Source: Sediminispirochaeta smaragdinae DSM 11293 (GTDB lineage Bacteria; Spirochaetota; Spirochaetia; DSM-16054; Sediminispirochaetaceae). From it: a DNA stretch of 64,000 nt. The DNA lies in contig NC_014364.1 in the NCBI RefSeq assembly GCF_000143985.1, positions 3,720,001-3,784,000 of the forward strand, read 5' to 3'. Under the pieces are notes generated by a model. That model ran no database searches. It had not been told where the DNA came from and saw only the letters and a list, made by a program, of their open reading frames with translations. The translations under genes were made by a program, and so were the position numbers. Below, in pieces: positions 34,724 to 44,503 of this stretch (within the stretch, counting starts at the first letter, position 1; every line of letters begins with the position of its first letter).

Positions 34724-36775
34724 TCAGAATATCAACAAGCCTGCGTGATAGGCAAGGAACCCGGCAACAAAGGAGGAAATGGTGTAGTACAGCGAACAGC
34801 AAAGGGTCCACCGAAGAGACTTTGTTTCCGAGTAGATGGTTGCAACCGTCCCGATACAGGGAATAGAGAAGAAGAAGGCGAATATGAAGGCCAATGCGGA
34901 GGCCGGAGAAATCGAAGAGACAAGGCTTCCCACCAATGCAGCCTGTTCGTAGCCGCCAGTCCCGGCGACAAAGAGGGTGGTGATCGATGCAACCCCTCCG
35001 CTTATTCCATACAATACGGCAAGAACGGAAAGGGAGGCCTCTTTGGCCGCTACCGCAGCCACCAGGGCTATGAAGAGCTTCCAGTCAAGCCCCATCAGTG
35101 AGGAGACGGGATCGAAGAATCTGCCGATCGAGGCGAGGAGGCTATTCTCCATGTTTCCATCCGGTTGATAGGAAAGGGCCCAGACCAGCAGCGAGATCAG
35201 GGCGATGAGGGTGACCGCACGCTTTACGAAGCCTTTGACCTGACTCCATACATAGGACCAAATGGTCCTCCAGTTGGGTCGGTGATAGGGAGGCAGCTCC
35301 ATGATCAATCCTGTGTGCTCTCCCTTGAGAAGAAATTTTCGCAGTAAGGCGGAGCTTCCCGAAAGGTGAAGTAACATGACGGCAAGAAGAGCAAAGATCA
35401 CCAAAGGCATGTTGGTGCCGAAAAAGATTGTGCCCATAAAACTAACGACTCCCCACAGGGCCATACAGGGAACGATGGAGACCATGACCAGAGTCGTCAT
35501 CCTCTGCTGCCAGGAGTCCACAACCCGACAACCGGTAACCCCGGCAATATTGCAGCCGAAACTCATCATGAGCGGCATAAAGGATTTGCCGTGAAGGCCG
35601 ATCTTATTCATCCAGCTGTCGAAAACATACGCAAGACGTGCAAGATAGCCGACATCTTCCATGATGCCGAAAACAAGATAGACGCCGAAGATATAGGCAA
35701 GCATCATAACCGCTATGCCGATTCCGGGGACCAGACCATCGACGAAAAGCGATCCTATCCAGGCGGGAGCGGGAGCAAAAAGTGCCTTCAGCCCCGCAAG
35801 CAAGGGGGGAAGCGCTCCCTGCACCACTCCCATAATCGGTATGGCCACCATCATAGCTGCTGCAAAGGCAATAACCATGATACCGAGAGCGACAAACTTT
35901 CCCCATACAGGATGAGTGGCCGCCCGATCGAAACCTCTTTTTCGAAGGCCCCTTTTTCCATCCGGCGAAATCCCCTTGAGGGAGGCAGAGATGGCTCTCT
36001 GTATTCGGCTATATCGGCCTCCGGCGATTCGGAGGGCCCCATCCGGAATGGTTTCGATGATCGTAATCAGCTGTTTCCACTCACCATCGGATAAAAGCCG
36101 GCGGGTGAGGGCCCTGGCCTCCTGATCACCCTCGATAAGCTTTACAGCAAGCCACTGGAGCGAATAGGGCTCAAGATCCTTTTGGGCCAGAAGCTTAGAT
36201 ATGTTCTCATATGCCACAAGGCAAAGCGTATCATCGGTAAAAGTATCGGGAGGCGGGGGCTCGGAGAGGGCTGTCTCGGCTATGGCATCCATAAGCTCGT
36301 CAAATCCTATTCCCTTTGAAGCAGTCATGGAAACCACGGGGACCCGAAGCTCCGCGGCAAGATGCGAGGTATCGATCTGTTTGCCTTGCCGTTCGGCAAC
36401 ATCCGTCATGTTCAAGGCAAGGACAACGGAAACAGGAAGGAGTCTGATCTCTCCCAAAAGGTAGAGACTCCGTTCGAGCTGGGATGCATCTGCCATCACC
36501 ACGACAACGTCGGGTTCCTCTTTTATGAGAAAGTCCCTTGCAATGGTCTCCTCCAGGGAGTTTGCCGTCAAGCTGTAGGTACCGGGCAAGTCGACGATAT
36601 TGTAGTCACTTCCGTTATGGCGAAAACCTCCGCTCTTCTGTTCCACGGTCTTGCCCGGCCAATTTCCCACATGCTGGCGTGCACCGGTAAGCCGGTTAAA
36701 AACCGTCGACTTTCCCGTATTCGGCTGGCCGGCAAGGGCAATGGTCAGACTTCTCGTTCTCTGAGCCGTATCCAT
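34724..36775 (-). CDS. feoB: Ferrous iron transporter FeoB
   Basis: 683 residues. The N-terminal G domain has GQPNTGKST, the switch region, DLPGTYS and NMTD. A helical GDI-like region follows, then about eight to ten membrane helices with two Gate-type repeats (GCNIAGVTGCRVVDS and later IPCIGTVATIY). It imports Fe2+ across the inner membrane. It begins 1 bp after the feoA stop. It is the last gene of the long TetR-led leftward operon. Confidence 0.95.
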   Translation of the reverse strand: MDTAQRTRSLTIALAGQPNTGKSTVFNRLTGARQHVGNWPGKTVEQKSGGFRHNGSDYNIVDLPGTYSLTANSLEETIARDFLIKEEPDVVVVMADASQLERSLYLLGEIRLLPVSVVLALNMTDVAERQGKQIDTSHLAAELRVPVVSMTASKGIGFDELMDAIAETALSEPPPPDTFTDDTLCLVAYENISKLLAQKDLEPYSLQWLAVKLIEGDQEARALTRRLLSDGEWKQLITIIETIPDGALRIAGGRYSRIQRAISASLKGISPDGKRGLRKRGFDRAATHPVWGKFVALGIMVIAFAAAMMVAIPIMGVVQGALPPLLAGLKALFAPAPAWIGSLFVDGLVPGIGIAVMMLAYIFGVYLVFGIMEDVGYLARLAYVFDSWMNKIGLHGKSFMPLMMSFGCNIAGVTGCRVVDSWQQRMTTLVMVSIVPCMALWGVVSFMGTIFFGTNMPLVIFALLAVMLLHLSGSSALLRKFLLKGEHTGLIMELPPYHRPNWRTIWSYVWSQVKGFVKRAVTLIALISLLVWALSYQPDGNMENSLLASIGRFFDPVSSLMGLDWKLFIALVAAVAAKEASLSVLAVLYGISGGVASITTLFVAGTGGYEQAALVGSLVSSISPASALAFIFAFFFSIPCIGTVATIYSETKSLRWTLCCSLYYTISSFVAGFLAYHAGLLIF

Positions 36776-37003
36776 CTATAGAACCTCTCTAACGGTGATT
36801 TTCGCGGCTTCGCCCCGGCCTAGGGCGACCTCGCTGTCCCGCAACCAAACAAGCACAGGGCCTCTGCCCCGCCTTGAAACCATTGTCACAACCGTATCCG
36901 GGGTGAAGCCGATAGCCGAGACCCGGCTTATAAAGCCATTCCCCCCTTGCAGGCTGTCAATCACGCCACGGCATCCCGCGGATAAGCGATCCAGGGTACA
37001 CAT
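36776..37003 (-). CDS. feoA: Ferrous iron transport accessory protein FeoA
   Basis: 75-residue SH3-like protein that supports FeoB. The pattern FISRVSAIGFTPDTVVTMV and the ending GEAAKITVREVL fit the family. GGAGG precedes the ATG. Its stop touches the feoB start, so the two are translationally coupled. Confidence 0.93.
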   Translation of the reverse strand: MCTLDRLSAGCRGVIDSLQGGNGFISRVSAIGFTPDTVVTMVSRRGRGPVLVWLRDSEVALGRGEAAKITVREVL

Positions 37004-37068
37004 CTTTCAACCTCCATTATCTAACTATCTTTATTAGCCTATGCTACTAAGCGCAAAAAAAAATCTCC

Positions 37069-37374
37069 TTAGCCTTTACCGAGAGCCCCTTGTCCAAGGA
37101 AAGAAAGGCTCCAGATCCTCGGCCCCTGCGTCGCCCCTGCATGTGGCACAGAACGGGGGCAGGCCCCTGATCTGCAGCAGGAGGCGCATGAAACTGCTTC
37201 ACCAGGGGCAGAAAAATTCATCATTTTCAGGTATCCCCGTCGGCATAATTCATCGATAAGGTATGCGGCAAAATCAGCGTCGATCGAAAGGCGATCGGCA
37301 GCATCTTTCACAGAACAGAGTCGCCCCTCGGAAAAGAGAGCCAGGACCTCCAAAAAGAGGTTATTGTCCCGCAT
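37069..37374 (-). CDS. FeoC-like winged-helix protein with cysteine cluster
   Basis: 101 residues. The first 55 form a winged-helix-like unit (LALFSEGRLCSVKDAADRLSIDADFAAYLIDELCRRGYLKMM in pieces). Then comes a CX2CCX4C group (CASCCRSGAC), as in FeoC proteins that may bind an Fe-S cluster. Location between the MATE gene (14-bp overlap) and feoA supports a FeoC-type role in FeoB stability or iron sensing. Similarity is too low for a firm name. Confidence 0.65.
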   Translation of the reverse strand: MRDNNLFLEVLALFSEGRLCSVKDAADRLSIDADFAAYLIDELCRRGYLKMMNFSAPGEAVSCASCCRSGACPRSVPHAGATQGPRIWSLSFLGQGALGKG

Positions 37375-38713
37375 AATGGGGCCTCTTCAGCAGCTTTAGT
37401 TCACTACGCACCAAAATCATCCCGAAAAGAACGACACAGAGATCGCCAAGGGGATAGGAAAGCCACAAGCCGATCTCGCCGAACATATAAGGAAGCAGCA
37501 ATGCCAGTGGAATAAAAAAGAACAGTTGGCGTCCCAGAGTCAGCAACGCACCCTTTCCCGCCTTCCCCAGTGCCATAAAAAGCATGATAAATACGGCAAT
37601 CAGACCGTAAAAAAGAAAGCTGGAGAGAAAAAGCCGAAACTGACGGCTTCCTTCGGCAACGATTTCCCCATCGGTAATGAACCATGAGAGAATGAAGGGA
37701 GCAAAAAGCTGAAAGAAGAGCCATATACCCACAGCAATGGCGGAAGCGACCTTGCCGAAATACCAGAACGCCTCCCTTACCCTATCGAAGCGGCCGGCCC
37801 CATAATTGGCTCCCAGCACGGGCTGCAGACCGTAGGAGATTCCGAAGATCGGGATGTAAAAGAAGCTCATGATCCGAAAGGCGGTACTCATGACGATGTT
37901 ACTGTTTATGCTGTAGGAAGAACTGAGGGAAAGCAGGATGGAGAGCTGAATGGCTACCGCAAGGGACATGATCATCCCGGAGAATCCCACCCTGATGATT
38001 TCGGGCATAAGCGGCCAGTTGATTCGAAAACTCTTCCTGCTAAGATTGATACTGCTTTGTTTCGATCTGAAGTGGGCAAAATCCCCAAGCAGAAAGAGGC
38101 TTTGCCCGATGATGGTAGCAAGGGCGGCCCCCTCCATTCCCATGCCCAAAACCTTGATGAAAATGGGGTCGAGGATGATGTTGGTAATGGTGCCCAAAGC
38201 CATGATTTTCATGGCAGTCTTCATCTGCCCCTCGGCTCGTATCAAAAAATTCAGGGCGGGGCCCACTGCACCGAAGACAAAGCCCAGCGATAAGAGCCTG
38301 AGGTAATCGATTCCAAGACTGAGGATCTCTTCCCTGGCGCCAAGGGCGAACAAAATCCCCGGCGCAAAGGAAAAGGTGATCGCGGTCAGCACAAGCGAGC
38401 AGAGGGCCACAGGCCAGAAGACATTTCCCAAAAGGGCGTCCATGGTTTTCTGGTCTCCAGCTCCCATGGCGCGGGAAAAGAGGGAGGAGGCACCGGTTGC
38501 AAAGAGGCTCAGTATTGCCTGGTTGACAAGAATGACGGCGTAGCCCATGGCAACCGCCGATACCGCAGCCGGCCCAACAAACTGGCCCACAAAGATGCTG
38601 TCCACCAGATTGTAGAGTCCGATAACGATCATTCCCGCCATCCCGGGAAGGGCCAGAGAAACAAAAAGTTTGCCCATGCTTTGATTTAGAAGCATCTCTC
38701 GTTTGTCGTTCAT
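37361..38713 (-). CDS. MATE-family efflux transporter
   Basis: 450 residues, twelve hydrophobic helices, matching MatE twice. It starts with GKLFVSLALPGMAGMIVIGLYNLVDSIFVGQFVGP in pieces, then FNFLIRAEGQ-like and, in the second half, ISYGLQPVLGANYGAGR, a typical MATE phrase. It exchanges Na+ or H+ for cationic compounds. It lies 15 bp after an ABC half-transporter gene and overlaps the FeoC-like gene, so it is part of the iron-associated operon. Confidence 0.93.
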   Translation of the reverse strand: MNDKREMLLNQSMGKLFVSLALPGMAGMIVIGLYNLVDSIFVGQFVGPAAVSAVAMGYAVILVNQAILSLFATGASSLFSRAMGAGDQKTMDALLGNVFWPVALCSLVLTAITFSFAPGILFALGAREEILSLGIDYLRLLSLGFVFGAVGPALNFLIRAEGQMKTAMKIMALGTITNIILDPIFIKVLGMGMEGAALATIIGQSLFLLGDFAHFRSKQSSINLSRKSFRINWPLMPEIIRVGFSGMIMSLAVAIQLSILLSLSSSYSINSNIVMSTAFRIMSFFYIPIFGISYGLQPVLGANYGAGRFDRVREAFWYFGKVASAIAVGIWLFFQLFAPFILSWFITDGEIVAEGSRQFRLFLSSFLFYGLIAVFIMLFMALGKAGKGALLTLGRQLFFFIPLALLLPYMFGEIGLWLSYPLGDLCVVLFGMILVRSELKLLKRPHYAGQ

Positions 38714-38728
38714 CGTTTTCTATCTCCC

Positions 38729-40483
38729 TTATACCGAGGCAGTTTCCAACTGTCCCAGCTTCCAGCCGATTGATTTCTCGCGCATACCGATAAAGTCGGC
38801 GTAAAGGCCGCCCTCCGCCATAAGGCGGTCGTGGGTCCCCTGCTGGATCATCCTGCCGCCCGAAAGCACCCATATCTGATCCGCATTGCGGACCGTTTTC
38901 AGACGATGGGCGATCATGATGACCGTCTTATTCTTTGTCAGCTCCGTCATTGCCGCCTGGAGTTTACTTTCGTTCTCGGGATCGACGTTGGCGGTGGCTT
39001 CGTCGAGAATGATGATAGGAGCATCCTTTAATATGGCCCGGGCGATGGATATTCGCTGCTTTTCCCCACCGGATATGGTGGCTCCGGCCTCACCGACCAC
39101 CGTATCGTAGCCGTCGGGAAGGGCCATGATGAAATCATCGCAACACGCTTTTCGCGCCGCTTCCCGGACCTCCGACATGGTCGCATCCGGATTCCCGAAT
39201 TTTATGTTGTTTGCGATGGTATCGTTAAAAAGGTAGACCCGCTGAAAAACCATACTGAAATTGGCGAGCAGGGTATCGAGGGTATAGTCCTTTATATTTC
39301 TTCCGCCGAGGGTGATGGCCCCCTCATCCACATCCCAGAAACGGGTGATGAGATTGCAGAGGGTTGTTTTTCCTCCGCCGGATGGGCCGACGATGGCAAC
39401 ACTGCTGCCCTGAGGAATCTCAAAGCTTACGTTGTCGATGATCCTCTTTCGATCGTAGGAGAAACTTATCCCCTCTCCCCGGATAGCAAAATCCCGGGGC
39501 ACGATGCTCCTGCCCGCTTCATCCATCAGGGAAATTCCCTTGATCGCTTCGACACGTTTAATGGACAAATCAACGGTCCGCAGCAGGGCGGACATGCTGC
39601 CGGCGGTTTCGAGTTGGCTGTAGATGAGAAAGGCGGAAACAAGCATCATAAGGGTAACGGAAAGCTCCATTGTTCCGTTAAGAAAGAAGAAAATTGCGCC
39701 TGCCACAATTCCCACACTTGCAAGCTTCAGGATAAGAGACTGGAGAAACATGAAAGGGATAAAGGCGAGCTCCAGTCCGATATTTTGCTTCTCACATTCG
39801 GCGATGGCCCGGTCTATGGTTTTGCTGGCCTCTCTTGCAAGGTTAAAGGAACGAACAACGCCGATCCCCTGGACATATTCGAGGACCGCTCCGACAAGAG
39901 CGCTCTGGGCGGCAACACGGGCAGGGCTTATCGCTTCCGCCTTACGCTGCATGAGGAGATTGACCAGGAGGAAAAAGAGGATTCCCACGATGACGATCAG
40001 CCCCATACGCCAGTCAAAGGCCGTTATCATGATGGTGATGACGGCAGCATGAATAAAGCCGTGGATCGTCTTATCGAGGACCCTCGGTGCAATATCCTGG
40101 ATATCCTCCATGGTGCTGGTCACCGTTGCCGTTATGGAACCGAGACTGTTGCTGTTGAAATACCCCATAGGCATGTACTTCATACGATCCCCGATTTCCG
40201 TACGCTTGTCTGCGCAGAGATGGAAACTGCCCCGGGCATCGGCCATGGTGGAGGCATCCTTTGTAACAATCCCGCCGACCATGCTGACGAACATGATCGC
40301 AAAGGAGGTCCAGGCGGTGGAGCTGGTTACCGCATCATTGATAATCGCCATCAACACGATGTAGAGAGCACCGATCTGAAAGGCGTGAAATATCGAATTG
40401 AGAAAGGCATACAGGATTCCAAGTTGCAACCTTTTGCGGTGGTCCCCGGCAAAGGCAAAAAAGTGCTTGATGATGCTAAACAT
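38729..40483 (-). CDS. ABC half-transporter (YbtQ/IrtB-like), second of pair
   Basis: 584 residues: six membrane helices, then an ATPase with GPSGGGKTTL, Q-loop MVFQRVYLF, signature ISGGEKQRISIARA, catalytic LDEATANVDPENE and AHRLKTV. Both halves of this pair keep a full catalytic set. The layout (two exporter-fold genes overlapping by 8 bp under TetR and next to iron genes) resembles YbtPQ/IrtAB, which import siderophores with an exporter-like fold. Export of a metabolite is equally possible. Confidence 0.9.
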   Translation of the reverse strand: MFSIIKHFFAFAGDHRKRLQLGILYAFLNSIFHAFQIGALYIVLMAIINDAVTSSTAWTSFAIMFVSMVGGIVTKDASTMADARGSFHLCADKRTEIGDRMKYMPMGYFNSNSLGSITATVTSTMEDIQDIAPRVLDKTIHGFIHAAVITIMITAFDWRMGLIVIVGILFFLLVNLLMQRKAEAISPARVAAQSALVGAVLEYVQGIGVVRSFNLAREASKTIDRAIAECEKQNIGLELAFIPFMFLQSLILKLASVGIVAGAIFFFLNGTMELSVTLMMLVSAFLIYSQLETAGSMSALLRTVDLSIKRVEAIKGISLMDEAGRSIVPRDFAIRGEGISFSYDRKRIIDNVSFEIPQGSSVAIVGPSGGGKTTLCNLITRFWDVDEGAITLGGRNIKDYTLDTLLANFSMVFQRVYLFNDTIANNIKFGNPDATMSEVREAARKACCDDFIMALPDGYDTVVGEAGATISGGEKQRISIARAILKDAPIIILDEATANVDPENESKLQAAMTELTKNKTVIMIAHRLKTVRNADQIWVLSGGRMIQQGTHDRLMAEGGLYADFIGMREKSIGWKLGQLETASV

Positions 40484-42251
40484 GTGCGGCCTCCTCGTAT
40501 ACGTTGTCCTTTACGTTATCCTTGGCGCTGATATGTGCCTGCCACATGCTCCGGTAAAGGGGGCTTGAGGCAAGGAGCTCTTCATGTCGTCCCCAATCTG
40601 CAACCCGTCCCCGATCGATGACGATAATCTGGTCGGAATCGGTTATGGTGGAGAGTCGGTGAGCAATAACGATAAGGGTCTTTCCCTCCACCAGCTTTGC
40701 GATGGCGGACTGAATCACCGACTCATTTTCCGGGTCGGTATAGGCCGTGGCTTCATCAAGAATGACGATAGGTGCATCTTTCAGCATGGCGCGGGCAATG
40801 GCAATCCGCTGGCGTTCACCGCCGGATAGGTGTCCCCCTGCCCCTCCTGCGACGGTATCGTAGCCGTGTTCGAGGGAGAGGATAAAATCATGACAACCGG
40901 CGGATTGGGCCACCGCCTTTACCGCATCGTCGGAGGCCTTTGGGTTACCCATGCGGATATTCTCCAGGACCGTCTCGTCGAAAAGGTAGGTGTCCTGGGC
41001 GACATAAGCGATCATATCGTTCAGTTGCTCGCTTGGAATATTCTTCACATCTACGCCGCCGATTGAAACGCTCCCGCCGTCAACATCCCAGAATGAGGCT
41101 ATCAGCTTGGCAATGGTGCTTTTCCCGCCGCCGGATGGGCCGACAAGGGCCGTAACACTGAAGGCGGGGATGGATAAGGAGACATTGTGGAGTATCTCTA
41201 TCTTGTCGTAGGAGAACGAAAGATTGTGAAGCTTGATATCAAGGCCCTGGGGCTTTGCCGGTACCCGGGGTCTGATAAGCTCCTTTTCATCCAGCAGCGA
41301 TCCGATATCTCCCATGATAGTCCCGATCTTTGCGATATCGTCTGTGTAGTAGAGAGCCGAAAGCAAGGGAGCGACGATACCAAGGGCAAGGATCATCACG
41401 GTAATAAAGACCGGGGCGGAAAGGCTTCCGTTCATGTAAAAAACACAGCCCAGCGGCAGGACACCGATCAGGACAGAGGGCCAGATACCGATTCCCATGG
41501 CAAAGTAGATCTGGACCTCCTTCATCCAGGAAAGGCCGTACTCCGCATTCTCCCTAACAGCCTTGGAAAACTTGGCATAAGAGCTTGCCGACTGGCCGAA
41601 GGCCTTGATGACCTCTATGCCGTTGATATACTCCACGGCTGTGGCATTCATGTGCTTACTGACCCCGACATACTTCCCGAACTTTGTCTCATAATCCTTC
41701 ATCATCCCCATGTAGCAGAGGGCTCCGATCGGCAGGGTTATCAGGGAGATCAACGCCATACGCCAGTCGAGAACAAAAAGGTAACAGACAATGCAAAGAG
41801 GAATCAGCAGATTTGATGTCATCTCCGGAAGAACATGGGCCAGGGCCGGTTCGATACTGTCGACCTTTTCCACCATGCTGTTTTTTATCTTTCCCGAGGG
41901 GGTATTGAGTACATACCCCATGGGGACCCTTGTAAGTTTCTCGGCGATTCTGTACCGAAGCTCCGAAATCACGGCAAAGGTCGCCTTGTGAGACAAGGTC
42001 GTGGAAATACTGTGGAATAACGACTTCGCAAGATATCCTAAAGCGGCGACGGCGCACCAGGAAAGGTAAAAAGCGAAGCTCCTTTGCCCCTCGATCAGTT
42101 TGATGATGATGTGCGAGACGGCGATGTAGGGGACCATGGTTCCCGCCACCCCAAGTATCGCAAAGACGACCGAGGCAATGTAGCTTCCTCTATGACCGGC
42201 CGCCAACTCCTTTAAGCGGGAAAACCCGCTTTGCATCTGTTTTTCTCCCAT
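40476..42251 (-). CDS. ABC half-transporter (YbtP/IrtA-like), first of pair
   Basis: 591 residues when started at ATG 42251, which has AGGAG 12 bases upstream; the frame extends 21 codons into the TetR gene. Membrane domain, then ATPase with GPSGGGKSTIAKL, VAQDTYLFDE, LSGGERQRIAIARA, VILDEATAYTDPENE and AHRLSTI. It pairs with the next gene and follows a TetR regulator, so expression is likely induced by its substrate or by metal status. Confidence 0.9.
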   Translation of the reverse strand: MGEKQMQSGFSRLKELAAGHRGSYIASVVFAILGVAGTMVPYIAVSHIIIKLIEGQRSFAFYLSWCAVAALGYLAKSLFHSISTTLSHKATFAVISELRYRIAEKLTRVPMGYVLNTPSGKIKNSMVEKVDSIEPALAHVLPEMTSNLLIPLCIVCYLFVLDWRMALISLITLPIGALCYMGMMKDYETKFGKYVGVSKHMNATAVEYINGIEVIKAFGQSASSYAKFSKAVRENAEYGLSWMKEVQIYFAMGIGIWPSVLIGVLPLGCVFYMNGSLSAPVFITVMILALGIVAPLLSALYYTDDIAKIGTIMGDIGSLLDEKELIRPRVPAKPQGLDIKLHNLSFSYDKIEILHNVSLSIPAFSVTALVGPSGGGKSTIAKLIASFWDVDGGSVSIGGVDVKNIPSEQLNDMIAYVAQDTYLFDETVLENIRMGNPKASDDAVKAVAQSAGCHDFILSLEHGYDTVAGGAGGHLSGGERQRIAIARAMLKDAPIVILDEATAYTDPENESVIQSAIAKLVEGKTLIVIAHRLSTITDSDQIIVIDRGRVADWGRHEELLASSPLYRSMWQAHISAKDNVKDNVYEEAAHV

Positions 42252-42289
42252 ATCGTATGCTTCTCCTGTGGTAAAACGTATAAAAGCCT

Positions 42290-42907
42290 CTATAAGCCAA
42301 GCAATCGGTCCCAACCCGCTTCATAAAACTCCATGAGGCAGGCTACATACTCCTTGGCTTTTTCCTTATTCATGTCGTGAACAACGATCTCAAAAAAACC
42401 CGAGAAAAGTGCACTCGCCAGAATATGGATGAGTTCGTCATCCATGGGACGCACCTTCTTTCCCATCTCTTCCATGATTTCGAAAAAGTTATAGGAGGAG
42501 CGTACCTCGATCTCCACCATCTGCTCGATGAATGCCGCATATCGGGTGCCGGTAGAACAGCAGACGACAAGCTTAAAGGCATCGTAATATTCGTAGATAT
42601 GGTCGATCATCCATTCGAGGCACGCTTCCGAAATCTCATGCATGACGCTCAATTGTTGCTGCGGGGAACGTGAAGCAAATTCGTCTTGTACACGCCTGTA
42701 CTCGCCCAGAAGCATTTGGACCGGTTCGGCAACGAGGGCATTAAAAAGGGCCTCTTTGTTTTCATAATAGAGATAGATGGCTCCGGTCGTGACACCCGCA
42801 TTTTTTGCTATGGTCCGCAGAGAAGCATGCACAAAGCCCTTTTCCAAAAACTCTTCCTTGCCGGAAACCAGAATTCTCTGCCGTGTAACGGTATCATCCT
42901 GTTTCAT
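42290..42907 (-). CDS. TetR-family transcriptional regulator
   Basis: 205 residues. The N-terminal helix-turn-helix reads RQRILVSGKEEFLEKGFVHASLRTIAKNAGVTTGAIYLYYENKEALF in pieces, a clear TetR domain. The C-terminal ligand domain is variable. It is the first gene of a seven-gene operon ending in feoB and probably represses it through the dyad just upstream. Confidence 0.93.
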   Translation of the reverse strand: MKQDDTVTRQRILVSGKEEFLEKGFVHASLRTIAKNAGVTTGAIYLYYENKEALFNALVAEPVQMLLGEYRRVQDEFASRSPQQQLSVMHEISEACLEWMIDHIYEYYDAFKLVVCCSTGTRYAAFIEQMVEIEVRSSYNFFEIMEEMGKKVRPMDDELIHILASALFSGFFEIVVHDMNKEKAKEYVACLMEFYEAGWDRLLGL

Positions 42908-42922
42908 TAGCGCCCTCTCAAC

Positions 42923-42973
42923 ATAACAGTGTTATTTCACGCTGTTTATATCACTCCCCATAAATAGTGTCAA
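42923..42973 (-). promoter_or_regulatory. Promoter/operator of the TetR-ABC-MATE-Feo operon
   Basis: Minus strand: TTGACA (42968-42973), 17-base spacer, TATAAA (42945-42950). Just downstream is the dyad ATAACA-G-TGTTAT (42923-42935), 16 bp before the TetR start codon. The position over the early transcript suits TetR autorepression. Confidence 0.78.
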
Positions 42974-43160
42974 CTAATTATGATAGCTTAACAGAATTCA
43001 GGTAATCAAGTGTTCTCTCCGTAAGAGGTTCGATGCAAGAGAACATGTGGCAGCAATTGTCAATCATATTTGGGATCATATTCCCCTGGTCGATACCAGG
43101 ATCAAGCGCTATAATACTGTGTTTATTCAACACCCACACCTATAGGAGCTTTTTGGTATT

Positions 43161-44492
43161 ATGGAAGCATTACAGAAAAAATACGGTTTCTGGACGGCTA
43201 CCTCCATGGTAGTAGGAATCGTAATTGGATCGGGGGTCTTTTTTAAGGCAGACGACGTTTTGAAGGCATCGGGAGGAAGACTTCCGATTGCACTGCTGGC
43301 CTGGTTGATAGGCGGTACGATCATGGTCGTTACCAGCTATGTCTTTTCGAAGATGGCGACTCGGATCGAGAAGGTCAACGGCGTTGTCGATTACTTTGAG
43401 GCCGCTTACGGGAAAAAGGCCGGCTACCTGGTTGCCTGGTTCATGACCTTTATCTATTATCCAACCCTCGTCTCTGTCCTTGCCTGGGTCTCGGCAAACT
43501 ATACGGTAGGGCTGCTCGGTTTGCCCCAGCTGCTGTGGCCCCTTTCCGCCGTCTATCTGGTTCTCTTTTTCCTGTTGAACATTTTTTCTCCTGTCCTTGC
43601 AGGCAAGTGGCAGGTTTCGGCAACCATCATCAAATTAATTCCCCTTGGACTGGTGGCAATCGTGGGAATCATCGGCGGGCTTGTTACGGGGCAGACTATC
43701 CAGAGCTTTACCGTTAGCGCTCAGAACATTTCGGGAGGAGGGCTTGCCGTAGCAACCCTTGCGACGGCCTTCGCCTATGAGGGCTGGATCATCGCTACAT
43801 CCATCAATGCCGAGCTTAAAGATGCAAAAAAGAATCTTCCAAAGGCCCTTGTAGTGGGGGCTTCGGTCGTAGTTCTTGTTTACATGCTTTACTACCTCGG
43901 CATCAGCGGCTTTCTTTCCAACGATCAGGTTATGGCAGCCGGTGACGCAGCTCCGGTCCAGGTAATTTCACTGGTATTCGGTCGTCTCGGAGGAACTCTG
44001 CTGACCGTGTTTGTCGTCATCTCCTGCTTAGGTACCCTCAACGGCTTGGTAATGGGTTCGGTACGGGGGATGTTTTCCATTGCGAGCAGGGACCTCGGCC
44101 CGACACCCCATATCTTCAAGAAGGTCAGCGAAAAACGCGACAGCATGGTTAACTCCGGCATTGCAGGTCTGGTCCTCTCTGCCATCTGGCTGATGGTATG
44201 GTACGGTAATTTTCACAACTGGTGGGGCGGGTTCATGGACATCTCAGAACTGCCTATCGCCTTCCTTTACGTGATCTACCTTGCGATCTATTTTTGGATG
44301 ATGAAAACCTTTACTGACCTTCCTTTCGGAAGCAGGGTCATAGCCCCGCTCCTTGCCGCCGCAGGATCTCTCTATATTATTTTCGGGGCGGTGCAAAAAG
44401 ATATGTTCTTTCAGTTTTTTATCATCACTCTGATCGTCGTTGCGGCAAGCGTTCCTTTCCTCGTTAGGAAAAAGTACAGTCTGCCGGCATAG
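43161..44492 (+). CDS. APC-superfamily amino acid permease
   Basis: 443 residues with about twelve hydrophobic helices. The first helix has the substrate-binding GIVIGSGVFFKAD motif. FAYEGWIIATSINAELKDAKKNLPKALVVG in pieces is typical of the LAT/SteT-like exchanger branch. GGAGC lies upstream. It is followed 11 bp on by a LuxR-type regulator, which may govern it. The substrate amino acid is not readable. Confidence 0.9.
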   Translation: MEALQKKYGFWTATSMVVGIVIGSGVFFKADDVLKASGGRLPIALLAWLIGGTIMVVTSYVFSKMATRIEKVNGVVDYFEAAYGKKAGYLVAWFMTFIYYPTLVSVLAWVSANYTVGLLGLPQLLWPLSAVYLVLFFLLNIFSPVLAGKWQVSATIIKLIPLGLVAIVGIIGGLVTGQTIQSFTVSAQNISGGGLAVATLATAFAYEGWIIATSINAELKDAKKNLPKALVVGASVVVLVYMLYYLGISGFLSNDQVMAAGDAAPVQVISLVFGRLGGTLLTVFVVISCLGTLNGLVMGSVRGMFSIASRDLGPTPHIFKKVSEKRDSMVNSGIAGLVLSAIWLMVWYGNFHNWWGGFMDISELPIAFLYVIYLAIYFWMMKTFTDLPFGSRVIAPLLAAAGSLYIIFGAVQKDMFFQFFIITLIVVAASVPFLVRKKYSLPA

Positions 44493-44503
44493 AGATTCCT
44501 CGG

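Noticed and set aside
39614-40531. 305-codon open frame on the plus strand
   Set aside because: It lies wholly antisense to the ABC half-transporter genes, has no ribosome site or recognisable domain, and its His/Asp/Lys-rich composition is typical of a shadow frame.
43084-43099. CCTGGT-CGAT-ACCAGG hairpin before the amino acid permease
   Set aside because: Six-bp stem without T-run and not overlapping a convincing promoter; too weak to list as a site.
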